Positions 34,463 through 41,567 of a stretch of 51,971 nt of DNA are shown here, in pieces. This DNA is from Hydrococcus sp. Prado102. GTDB taxonomy: Bacteria > Cyanobacteriota > Cyanobacteriia > Cyanobacteriales > Microcystaceae. Position numbers and translations under genes: made by a program. The notes below the pieces were generated by a model. That model saw only the letters and a list, made by a program, of their open reading frames with translations, was not told the origin of the DNA and did not search any database. Positions within the stretch are counted from its first letter, which is position 1, and each line of letters opens with the position of its first letter. Location: positions 1-51,971 of the forward strand of contig JALOOL010000010.1 of NCBI GenBank assembly GCA_025454425.1, given 5' to 3'.

Positions 34463-34498
34463 GACATTTCAGTAATACAAGTGTAGTATTAAAATGTC
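34463..34498. promoter_or_regulatory. Candidate operator upstream of the ribbon-helix-helix gene
   Basis: Nested inverted repeat: gacattt (34463-34469) with aaatgtc (34492-34498) and taatac (34473-34478) with gtatta (34486-34491). It lies 20 bp before the ribbon-helix-helix start, where an autoregulatory site is expected, and may also affect transcription to the right. Confidence 0.4.
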
Positions 34499-34539
34499 CC
34501 TTTTGGCACGAGTAAAAAATTCAATAATGTTCCTAATTT

Positions 34540-34839
34540 CCCACTCAACCTCCATTTTTGCCGCCAGTCGCCCCCATAACTGGCAGTTTGCGGCAAACGT
34601 GGAGGAATTTTTATTGATAGGGAAAAATAATGGTGTTGGTCATACAGTACGATTTAAAGCCAAAATGAATAACAGCCGAGATTATCGCCCTATGTGCGGC
34701 GATAACCTTAGAGGTGTCACAGAACAACTAGATAGAAAACGCGGGGGGTGCATACAAGCAACTATTGTACCCAAGTAAAGTTAGAGAACCATAACAGATT
34801 GCTAACCCCCGCCTCTCGCCAACAGAAGCGGGGGTTTTT
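34540..34839 (+). ncRNA. Candidate structured RNA or attenuated leader before the HNH gene
   Basis: A 300-bp stretch with strong potential structure. Hairpin 1: cctcca/tggagg (34549-34554, 34600-34605), tttgccgc/gcggcaaa (34557-34564, 34590-34597) and an inner cagt/actg stem. Hairpin 2: ttatcgcc/ggcgataa (34682-34689, 34698-34705). It ends in an intrinsic terminator 20 bp before the HNH ATG. The segment gcggggg (34741-34747) can pair with cccccgc (34806-34812), the left arm of that terminator, giving two mutually exclusive folds as in attenuators. I do not recognise a known RNA class. Confidence 0.4.
34804..34839 (+). terminator. Intrinsic terminator just upstream of the HNH gene
   Basis: aacccccgc (34804-34812) and gcgggggtt (34828-34836) with a 15-nt loop, then ttt. 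The position directly before a start codon is unusual for an ordinary terminator and suits either the 3' end of an upstream small RNA or an attenuator. Confidence 0.75.
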
Positions 34840-34858
34840 CATAAGCCAAAAATCCATA

Positions 34859-35422
34859 ATGGTATCAGCCGTGACTACTGCAACTGAAATCCTAAATCAA
34901 TCCGTCGTCGTTTTCTCTAAAAACTATCTTCCCATCAGTCGAATCAATATTCGACGGGCAATTTGTCTGTTGGTAACGGACAAAGCCGAACCGATGGAAA
35001 TGACTAGCGAAACGATTTTTCACGTTCGCTCCCCAAACCTAATTTTGGAAGTTCCCGCCCACATTCGTCTCAAAATCAATAGTACGGAGCGAATTTGGAA
35101 AGTTCCGCCAGTCAATCGACGGGAAGTTCTCCGAAGAGACAAATATCAATGTCAATACTGCGGGAGTGGCAAGAAATTAACGCTCGACCACGTAATTCCT
35201 CGCTCGAAAGGCGGAAAACACACTTGGGACAATGTAGTTATTGCTTGCGAGCCGTGTAACTCCCGCAAGGGCGATCGCACTCCCCCAGATGCCGGAATGG
35301 TCTTGAAAACGACCCCAAAAGCGCCTACTCACCCCGCGATCGCGTTCGCCGAAAAGTTTTGGCGCGAACAATCCCTCAATTCAGACTATTCAATCGGTTC
35401 TGAATTTGAAAAAATCAATTAG
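34859..35422 (+). CDS. HNH endonuclease
   Basis: 187 residues from ATG at 34859 (MVSAVTTATEILNQ); an in-frame extension to 34748 would translate the terminator hairpin and is unlikely. The cyanobacterial HNH family starts with a beta-rich domain (VVVFSKNYLPISRINIRRAI). The nuclease is at about 90-138: zinc pairs CQYC (98-101) and CEPC (130-133), catalytic core LTLDHVIPRSKGG (Asp110-His111), then WDNVV and NSRKGDR. DNA is the probable substrate; there is no methyltransferase or toxin partner nearby. The gene after it starts 23 bp downstream on the same strand. Confidence 0.9.
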   Translation: MVSAVTTATEILNQSVVVFSKNYLPISRINIRRAICLLVTDKAEPMEMTSETIFHVRSPNLILEVPAHIRLKINSTERIWKVPPVNRREVLRRDKYQCQYCGSGKKLTLDHVIPRSKGGKHTWDNVVIACEPCNSRKGDRTPPDAGMVLKTTPKAPTHPAIAFAEKFWREQSLNSDYSIGSEFEKIN

Positions 35423-35445
35423 CCATTGTTGAAAAACTCAAACTA

Positions 35446-35835
35446 ATGCTAAAACTTACTTATACTGAAAATGGCTTTCTTTTAGAGCATTTGGCGCAAT
35501 CCCTCGAAGAGTGGGTAAGTGCCAGAATGGTTCTCGCACTGCGCTCTGGGACGGGTTTTTATTTAGAACCCAGCACGGCTTCTTTTTTGCTTCCCGCCGA
35601 TATGCCTTTCCTGGGCGATTTGGAAAAACTGGCTCGCACCGAAAATGGCGATAGCCTAGAACTTTCTTTCTGCGATGGCGAGTACGTAGAAGTGATTTTA
35701 CAAGGAACTTGGCTGGGAGCAGAGTCGGATAGCGAAGAGGGAATTTTTGTGACGCTGATGAGCGATCGCATTGAATTCTTCCTCTGTAAACTGTGGCAAG
35801 AAGCGCATCTAAGCGCTTCTGTCCTAAATGATTAA
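35446..35835 (+). CDS. Conserved cyanobacterial hypothetical protein
   Basis: 129 residues, acidic and soluble, with a beta-rich pattern (MLKLTYTENGFLLEHLAQSL, then VEVILQGTWLGAES). It resembles small conserved cyanobacterial proteins without assigned function. It starts 23 bp after the HNH stop and is probably cotranscribed. No motif gives an activity. Confidence 0.75.
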   Translation: MLKLTYTENGFLLEHLAQSLEEWVSARMVLALRSGTGFYLEPSTASFLLPADMPFLGDLEKLARTENGDSLELSFCDGEYVEVILQGTWLGAESDSEEGIFVTLMSDRIEFFLCKLWQEAHLSASVLND

Positions 35836-35922
35836 TCTCGTTTTGGATAAATGGTAGGTTGAGTCGCATTTATTCGGGCACTCGATCTACATATCCTCTA
35901 GTTTTTGTCAAAGGTTATAAAT

Positions 35923-36129
35923 ATGAATCTTTTAAAACCTCAAAAACTTTCTCCAATTTTACATCGTACTTGGTTGCGCTTGCTTCCTTACGCTATGTGT
36001 GGGGCATTTTTAATTGCCCTAAAATCGGCAGATAATTTTAGCGGAGTTGTGCAAAGTTACTTGGTCTTATTTGGAGTCCAATCAACTATTATTTTGCTCT
36101 ATTTTTTAGCGGCAAAATCGCGTAAATAA
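35923..36129 (+). CDS. Small membrane protein
   Basis: 68 residues from ATG at 35923 (MNLLKPQKLSPIL), with aaagg upstream; a TTG 18 bp earlier is less likely. Two hydrophobic segments (about 19-36, 42-62) and a basic C-terminus (AAKSRK) predict a two-span membrane protein. Function unknown. It is convergent with the TM2 gene. Confidence 0.65.
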   Translation: MNLLKPQKLSPILHRTWLRLLPYAMCGAFLIALKSADNFSGVVQSYLVLFGVQSTIILLYFLAAKSRK

Positions 36130-36156
36130 AGAAAAATATTTTTTTAAATTTTACTT

Positions 36157-36669
36157 TTAAAGATCGAAATAATAGCGAACGCCTCCCGATTTGGGATCGT
36201 TATCGACGTGTGCGATTCCTTGACGCAGGGCTTTTTTAAGTAAGCTTTCAATCTCGTCATGAGATAATTCTGTTGCCATCATTGCTTGACCGACAGAAAG
36301 AATGTTGTTATTGGCTGCGGCGGCTTTGAGTAGCTTGAGCATAGGATCGGGGTTTCCCTCGATGCGTTTAGGGATGTCGGTAATAGTAACATCAGTCGGG
36401 ATTATTTGTTGTCCCATCGCTGCCATATTTAACAAACTATCGGTTCGCGATCTTTCCCACAAATAGCGATTTCTTTCCTGTGATAAACCAGGAATCAAAA
36501 ATAAATCGATAAACTGACCAAATCCAAATAAGCCAAACGTAAATAACCAAATCAACCCGCTCACAGGTTTACCTAAGTAAAAGCGGTGAATTCCAAAAAC
36601 ACCAAAACAACATAACCCCCATAAAAGATAGGATGTTCCAATATTAACTTCTGGTCGTGAAGGATACAT
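36157..36669 (-). CDS. TM2 domain protein with C-terminal winged-helix-like domain
   Basis: 170 residues from ATG at 36669; a TTG at 36708 would add 13. The TM2 domain (two spans joined by a tight turn) is at about 10-60: LLWGLCCFGVFGIHRFYLGK, GLIWLFTFGLFGFGQFIDLF. The C-terminal 70 residues (LLKAAAANNNILSVGQAMMA, then ELSHDEIESLLKKALRQGIA and a GGVRYYFDL end) look like a winged helix. The upstream gene has the same TM2 and C-terminal domains, so the two are tandem duplicates; this one lacks the HEPN-like part. Confidence 0.85.
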   Translation of the reverse strand: MYPSRPEVNIGTSYLLWGLCCFGVFGIHRFYLGKPVSGLIWLFTFGLFGFGQFIDLFLIPGLSQERNRYLWERSRTDSLLNMAAMGQQIIPTDVTITDIPKRIEGNPDPMLKLLKAAAANNNILSVGQAMMATELSHDEIESLLKKALRQGIAHVDNDPKSGGVRYYFDL

Positions 36670-36717
36670 ATTTCGCGATCGCTTGCTCGGTCTTGACTCA
36701 TACTTCAATTGTATTCG

Positions 36718-37677
36718 TTAAATATCGAAATAATAACGAACTGCTCCCGATTCAGGATCGTTACCAACGTGCGCTAATCCTCTTCGTAATGCCTCATTTA
36801 ATAGATCTTCGACTTCGTTGGGTGGAAATCCCGTAGCTAGGACTGCTTGACCCATAGAAAGGACTTTTCCGTTAGCGGCGGCGACATTGAGTAGCTTGTG
36901 CATGGCGTTGGAGTCGGGTTTGTCTCGCAATAGATTTTTGGGTACATTGCGATCGAAACTATCGAGTCGAGCGAAAATTTTCTGTAAAATATCGATCGCG
37001 TTTCTCGGTAGCGATTGATTATTGCGCAAACTTCTCCAAAACTCGCTGGTATCGCCTTTTGCCATGCCAGGAATTAGAAATAAATCGAGCAGTTGACCTA
37101 TAAAAAGACAGCCGTAGCTAAAAAGCCAAACTGCACCAGTGACAGGTCTTCCCAAATAAAAGCGATGGATGCCATTCATCCCAAATAAACCCAATCCCCA
37201 GAGGGCATATGCCAGCCATAAATTCGCGGGTTCGGTTTTTTGTTCGAGAGGTGCAACATTCCAGCTTCTTGCTGCTGCTGGTGTTTCGAGAGTTGGCTGT
37301 TTTTGTTTCTCGAATAAATTCTCTACATAACTTGCATAATTTTCGACATCTTGACGCTTGCCTTGAAATTCTTCTCCGTGTGCTGTTTGGTTGCGCAAGC
37401 TATTCATACGACGAACGTATTCTACATCGCGATCGCTCCACTGATAATATCTAGACATCAACGCAAGCAGTTCTTTCCACGAAACTTGGGCGCGATTTTG
37501 AGAGTTGAATCGCTGGGATTGTACGATAGTAGAATCGGATAACCAAGTCCGACAAGCATCTTCAAGCGCTGCATGAATTTTTGTCAGCGCTACTCCTAAT
37601 AAGTCTGGGTCATCTCCCGCTTTAGCAAGAGAAAGGCGACCATCTGCCAGTTTCTTTTTCGCAGAATCAATATTCAT
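36718..37677 (-). CDS. HEPN-like domain fused to TM2 and winged-helix-like domains
   Basis: 319 residues in three parts. Residues 1-125 are an all-helical domain with the motif R95-N-Q-T-A-H100, the R-x4-6-H signature of HEPN domains, many of which are RNases or nucleotide-binding modules. Residues about 152-205 are a TM2 membrane domain (LWLAYALWGLGLFGMNGIHR, then FYLGRPV). Residues about 255-319 are a winged-helix-like end shared with the next gene (VAAANGKVLSMGQAVLATGF, GAVRYYFDI). A membrane-tethered HEPN protein is suggested; activity is an inference. The paralogous TM2 gene follows about 48 bp downstream. Confidence 0.8.
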   Translation of the reverse strand: MNIDSAKKKLADGRLSLAKAGDDPDLLGVALTKIHAALEDACRTWLSDSTIVQSQRFNSQNRAQVSWKELLALMSRYYQWSDRDVEYVRRMNSLRNQTAHGEEFQGKRQDVENYASYVENLFEKQKQPTLETPAAARSWNVAPLEQKTEPANLWLAYALWGLGLFGMNGIHRFYLGRPVTGAVWLFSYGCLFIGQLLDLFLIPGMAKGDTSEFWRSLRNNQSLPRNAIDILQKIFARLDSFDRNVPKNLLRDKPDSNAMHKLLNVAAANGKVLSMGQAVLATGFPPNEVEDLLNEALRRGLAHVGNDPESGAVRYYFDI

Positions 37678-37918
37678 CGGGCTATTGAATTCGGTTTGAG
37701 TAGAGTTGTTAAAGATGCGATCGCCAATTTAAATAAGGATAAGGGAGTGTGGAATGGGGAATGGGGGACTTTATGAGACTTTTGAAGACAAGGGAGACAA
37801 GGAAGAGACTTTTTGAATTTTCAATCCAAAATCCAAAATCCAAAATTCAAATGACTTTCGACTTTCGACTTTCGACTTCCATTACTGGTCACCGATCGCT
37901 GATAACTGTTTAAGCTGG
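37678..37918. repeat. Tandem repeat cluster
   Basis: Contains gggaatggggaatggggga units (about 37752-37768), gacaagggagacaagg (about 37786-37803), a caatccaaaatccaaaatcc series (about 37822-37850), gactttcgactttcgac (about 37853-37878) and ggtcactggtcactgataactg copies (about 37883-37940). The last set runs into the 3' end of the next gene. No gene seen. Confidence 0.75.
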
Positions 37919-38218
37919 TCACTGGTCACTGATAACTGTTTTAAGCAGGGCTATCCACATATCTGATGGATTCGAGTAATAATCAATTTTTTCTACTCGA
38001 TAACGACAAGAATTACTTTCTTTCGACAAAATCAAATAATCGCCCCGAACGATTCCTCTCCCATATCCCGTCATGTAACCGCCATTACCTTCATCTATGG
38101 GTTCAAATATGTAATCTTCACCCCAGACAAATTGAGTGTAATTATGAGTTTTGGGCTTGCGTTTCGCTCTGCGAAAAAAGGCTTCTAATTTCGCTCGACC
38201 GATAAAACTATCAGACAT
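37919..38218 (-). CDS. Conserved hypothetical protein
   Basis: 99 residues from ATG at 38218 (MSDSFIGRAKLEAFFRRAKR); an upstream extension to 38275 is less likely. Basic N-terminal helix, then a beta-rich part (YIFEPIDEGNGGYMTGYGRG, GDYLILSKESNSCRYRVEKI). Family and function not recognised. Odd: the last six residues (TVISDQ) and the stop codon are encoded by a gataactg/ggtcactg repeat, so the original C-terminus may have been replaced by repeat sequence. Confidence 0.65.
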   Translation of the reverse strand: MSDSFIGRAKLEAFFRRAKRKPKTHNYTQFVWGEDYIFEPIDEGNGGYMTGYGRGIVRGDYLILSKESNSCRYRVEKIDYYSNPSDMWIALLKTVISDQ

Positions 38219-38312
38219 ATCATAGTACCGATCGGGTTTATGTTGTCCTATAAACAGATTAACAAAAAAACTCAAGCAAAAGTTATTAAGTCAAAATTCA
38301 AAGTTCAGAAGT

Positions 38313-38377
38313 AGAGACGCGATATATCGCGACGGCATTCAATGGGCGGAAATAATTCCGCCCCCATGCCTCGTCTT
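38313..38377. repeat. Compound palindromic element
   Basis: agagacgcgatatatcgcg shares its core with the palindrome after kaiC. It is followed by nested ggcatt...atgcc and gggcggaa/ttccgccc (38344-38351, 38356-38363) arms, and ends in cgtctt, which pairs with the first arm. It looks like a MITE-like dispersed element between the hypothetical gene and sufR. Confidence 0.65.
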
Positions 38378-38462
38378 TACAGTAGTTCAGTAGTTTAATA
38401 ATTAATATTCTCCCTTCTTCCTTACTTCCGACTTCCGACTTCCGACTTCTGATAACTGGTCA

Positions 38463-39110
38463 CTAATTACCGACTCGATAAACGCAACGACGCGCCCCTA
38501 CTATAATATGCTCGGTTCGCTCTATTGTTACTCCTTGCCCCAAAACGCACTGAAAAACTTCTAATTCCCTCGCACACAAACCCGTACAAGCAGTAGCAGC
38601 CGCACAAATCGGACAATGATTTTCAATCAACAAAAACGAACCATCCTCCAAAGGCTGAATTTCAGCCATATAACCTTCATCTGTGCGTAAGGTGGCTAAC
38701 GCTTCTAATCGCTGTTGCAGCGAGCTAGAATTGGATAAGAAAGCTTGATAAGCTGCAATTTGATGCGTCGTTCTAACATCGAGGAGTCGGTCGAGTCCAG
38801 CTTCGCCAAATGCTTCTTTTACTGAGTCGATCAAGCTCAAGGTTAACTCTGCATAGCCATCGGGAAACAGACGATCCGCCGCCGAGGTTAAGTGCCATAA
38901 TTTAGCAGGTCGTCCCATCGATCGCTGTTCTTCTTTGTAGGCGACTAAAGACTCATCTTGCAGCGCATACAAGTGCTGTCGTACAGCCATCGCCGTAATA
39001 TCTAAACGAGAAGCTAACGCTACTGCATCGAGAGAACCTTCTTGTTTGAGCAGTTGCAAAATTGCGCGTCGGGTACGGATTGCTGATTTGTCAGACGATT
39101 TAGTCTTCAT
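38463..39110 (-). CDS. sufR: Iron-sulfur cluster biosynthesis transcriptional regulator SufR
   Basis: 215 residues. SufR is a DeoR-like winged-helix repressor that carries a 4Fe-4S cluster and controls the suf operon in cyanobacteria. The helix-turn-helix is at about 25-60 (LASRLDITAMAVRQHLYALQ), with MGRPAKLWHLT in the wing. The C-terminal cluster region has Cys166, 169, 175, 179, 188 and 209 (HCPICAAATACTGLCARELE, then VFQC), matching the family spacing. sufBCDS is usually divergent from sufR; here the divergent neighbour is rsmB, so regulation would be in trans. Spacer to rsmB is 68 bp with attacgaattacgaatta repeats. Confidence 0.9.
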   Translation of the reverse strand: MKTKSSDKSAIRTRRAILQLLKQEGSLDAVALASRLDITAMAVRQHLYALQDESLVAYKEEQRSMGRPAKLWHLTSAADRLFPDGYAELTLSLIDSVKEAFGEAGLDRLLDVRTTHQIAAYQAFLSNSSSLQQRLEALATLRTDEGYMAEIQPLEDGSFLLIENHCPICAAATACTGLCARELEVFQCVLGQGVTIERTEHIIVGARRCVYRVGN

Positions 39111-39178
39111 ATCTACAATTTAAAGAAAAAGCTTTATAAAGTCAAGTCGCTTCTCTCTTCAATTACGAATTACGAATT

Positions 39179-40519
39179 ATGTCCAATTCCCGTCAACTTG
39201 CCTTTGTTGCTCTCCAGAATATTTATCGACGAGGAGCTTATACTGATATTGCTTTAGATCGCGTCTTGCGCAAAACCGACCTTAACAATGCCGATCGCGC
39301 TTTAGTGACAGAATTAGTTTATGGCATTGTTCGCCGACAGCGATCGCTCGATGCTTTAATCGACCGACTCGGCAAAAAAAAAGCGTCTCAGCAACCCCCA
39401 GATTTACGAATTGTTCTTCACATTGGTTTATACCAGTTGCGCTATTTCGATCGCATTCCTGCCTCTGCTGCGGTCGATACGAGCGTAGAATTAGCCAAAA
39501 ATAACGGATTTAAAACGCTTGCTGGCGTAGTCAACGGACTTTTACGTCAATACGAACGTTTTTCGGCTCAAGGTAACGATCCGCTCGAATTGCCAAACGA
39601 TCCCATACAAAGATTGGGAATTTTATATAGTTTTCCCGACTCGATTATAAAACTTTGGCTCGAACAATTCGGACAAGCACAAACCGAAAAGTTATGCGAG
39701 TGGTTTAATCGTCCTCCCGCGATCGATCTGCGGGTTAATAGTCTTAAAACTACCCTTGATGAAGTAGAAGCAGCTTTTAATAAGGCAAATATACCAGTAG
39801 AGCGAGTTCCTCACCTACCGCAAGCGTTAAGATTAACACAGGGAGGACGAGCGATTCAACAATTACCCGGCTTTAAAGAAGGTTGGTGGACTGTGCAAGA
39901 TAGTAGCGCCCAACTTACAGGGCATTTACTCGCGCCTCAAAGCGGGGAAACGGTAATCGATGCCTGTGCCGCACCAGGGGGGAAAACAACTCATATTGCC
40001 GAATTGATGGGCGATAACGGCAAAATTTGGGGTTGCGATCGCGATGCGTCTCGCTTGCGCAAACTGCAAGAAAATATCGACCGCCTACAACTGAAATCGA
40101 TTCAACTTCGCACGGGAGATAGCCGTCATTTCTACGATTTTAAGCAAATTGGCGATCGCGTCTTACTAGATGCACCTTGCTCTGGATTCGGAACCCTACA
40201 CAAACGCCCCGATATTCGCTGGCAACAAACCCTAGAAAAAATCGGTCAATTATCACATTTACAAGAAGAATTATTGACGCAGACGGCGAGTTGGGTTAAA
40301 CCAGGAGGTATATTAGTATATGCCACTTGTACGCTCAATCCGCTAGAAAACGAGAAAGTCGTACAGGCATTTCTCGACCGCCATAGCGATTGGCATATTC
40401 AAGCACCAGAATCCGATTCTCCTGCCGCTTTTTTTGAGTGCGATCCGGGATGGATTAGAGTTTTACCAAACATACATCAAATGGATGGTTTTTTTATGGT
40501 GAAGTTGAAGAAAAAATAA
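39179..40519 (+). CDS. rsmB: 16S rRNA (cytosine967-C5)-methyltransferase RsmB
   Basis: 446 residues, full length. RsmB methylates C967 of 16S rRNA. An N-terminal NusB-like RNA-binding domain (about 1-135, RQLAFVALQNIYRRGAYTDI) precedes the Rossmann methyltransferase domain. SAM motif I is DACAAPGGKTTHIAELM; the two catalytic cysteines lie in LLDAPCSGFGTLHKRPDIRW and YATCTLNPLENEKVV. Start ATG at 39179 lies in the repeat-bearing spacer shared with sufR. Confidence 0.96.
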   Translation: MSNSRQLAFVALQNIYRRGAYTDIALDRVLRKTDLNNADRALVTELVYGIVRRQRSLDALIDRLGKKKASQQPPDLRIVLHIGLYQLRYFDRIPASAAVDTSVELAKNNGFKTLAGVVNGLLRQYERFSAQGNDPLELPNDPIQRLGILYSFPDSIIKLWLEQFGQAQTEKLCEWFNRPPAIDLRVNSLKTTLDEVEAAFNKANIPVERVPHLPQALRLTQGGRAIQQLPGFKEGWWTVQDSSAQLTGHLLAPQSGETVIDACAAPGGKTTHIAELMGDNGKIWGCDRDASRLRKLQENIDRLQLKSIQLRTGDSRHFYDFKQIGDRVLLDAPCSGFGTLHKRPDIRWQQTLEKIGQLSHLQEELLTQTASWVKPGGILVYATCTLNPLENEKVVQAFLDRHSDWHIQAPESDSPAAFFECDPGWIRVLPNIHQMDGFFMVKLKKK

Positions 40520-40574
40520 AAAATTGCGAAAACAATCTCTTCACTAGAGATGTTAGAAATAGACTCGTCGAACG

Positions 40575-40997
40575 ATGGAAAACAACTTGAACGCTAAAAA
40601 ACTTTTAAAAATTCTCGTTGGTGCTGCTTGGCTCGACGGCGTGATTAAACCAGAAGAACGCGCGTATTTACGCAGCATAGCGACCTACTATAATTTAACT
40701 GATAATTCAGAACTCAAACCTTTTTTATCAGAACTCAAACCCGTACAGCCAGCCGAGTGCTACAAATGGCTGAAAGATTATGTGGGAGAAAATCCCAGCC
40801 AAGAAGATTATCAAGGATTGTTAGAAGCTCTCAGCGGCTTGATTTACAGCGATGGTGACATTCCAGTGCAAGAAGCCAAATTGTTAAACCAAATACAGCT
40901 TCTCGCTCCGTCGAACCAAGCTCATCATTCGACTTTTGAGAAAGTTCTCAAAGTCATTCAAAAGCTATACCGTCAAGCCATAAGCGAACACGTTTAG
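40575..40997 (+). CDS. TerB-like protein
   Basis: 140 residues, all helical, with a TerB-like pattern: LLKILVGAAWLDGVIKPEER near the N-terminus and a second acidic turn LSGLIYSDGDIPVQEAKLLN, which in TerB proteins carry metal-binding acidic residues. Function in cyanobacteria is unknown; no other ter genes are nearby. It lies 55 bp after rsmB on the same strand. Confidence 0.8.
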   Translation: MENNLNAKKLLKILVGAAWLDGVIKPEERAYLRSIATYYNLTDNSELKPFLSELKPVQPAECYKWLKDYVGENPSQEDYQGLLEALSGLIYSDGDIPVQEAKLLNQIQLLAPSNQAHHSTFEKVLKVIQKLYRQAISEHV

Positions 40998-41077
40998 TCG
41001 TTCGTTGTTTCCTGCATAAGCAAGGGAACAAGGCGATTCGGCTATGCTTCATTACTTTTCAGCTTGATGAGAAAGCT

Positions 41078-41539
41078 TCAAGCAATTTCAGTAAATTCAA
41101 AAACATCGTGGCTTGCGCCGCGAAGTACCGACTTAGTATGTTGACCTCGCAAACGTTTTCCAGAGAACTGTTCGAGTGCGCCCCAAATAGCGCCTAAAGT
41201 GTAAGTACATTGGCGTTCGGAACCTAGAAGTTCGCCAGAAGAACAAACCGTTTCTCTAGTGTAAGCCGCGATCGCATTTCCTACTTGGTCGATTTTATCT
41301 ACGATACACAAGCGAGTCCCATTTTCGCCGAAAACATGGTTGAGTTTATCGGCTAATTCATCCCAAGAAAGGTTAGCACCCGTCAAGCCTAATTCATCGA
41401 TTAGAGTTCTTCCTCTTCTACGTCCTGCTGCGGTTAAAGCAATTGCCGCTGCCTTTTCGCCAAGAGCATCTTCCATTCCAGTAATAATAGCTTTGAGACA
41501 GACAATACTGCTAAAATCGCCTAATGTCTTTCGTAACAT
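41078..41539 (-). CDS. V4R-like small-molecule-binding domain protein
   Basis: 153 residues. The last gene of a four-gene minus-strand operon (PATAN, GTPase, roadblock, this). The C-terminal half, with Cys-containing ETVCSSGELLGSERQCTYTL and a closing GASHDVFEF, follows the pattern of V4R/hydrocarbon-binding or heme-NO-binding-like domains, in which a Cys-x-G...C pair and a terminal G-x-x-x-C/F-F appear. The N-terminal half is helical with a conserved-looking LTAAGRRRGRTLIDELGL. A ligand-sensing input for the GTPase switch is an inference from position. Confidence 0.65.
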   Translation of the reverse strand: MLRKTLGDFSSIVCLKAIITGMEDALGEKAAAIALTAAGRRRGRTLIDELGLTGANLSWDELADKLNHVFGENGTRLCIVDKIDQVGNAIAAYTRETVCSSGELLGSERQCTYTLGAIWGALEQFSGKRLRGQHTKSVLRGASHDVFEFTEIA

Positions 41540-41567
41540 AGAATAAATCTCCGCTATAAATCGTTAT

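Noticed and set aside
34494..34778. 94-codon plus-strand frame across the structured leader
   Set aside because: It would translate the strong hairpins and resembles no protein; the sequence is better explained as RNA structure.
34540..34839. Leader as tmRNA, SRP RNA, RNase P RNA or IscB omega-RNA
   Set aside because: None of the hallmark sequences I know for tmRNA, SRP RNA or RNase P RNA is visible, and the HNH protein lacks a RuvC domain expected of IscB.
34748..35422. Longer HNH protein starting at 34748
   Set aside because: The extra 37 residues are encoded by the terminator hairpin and adjoining structure; the conserved family N-terminus starts at 34859.
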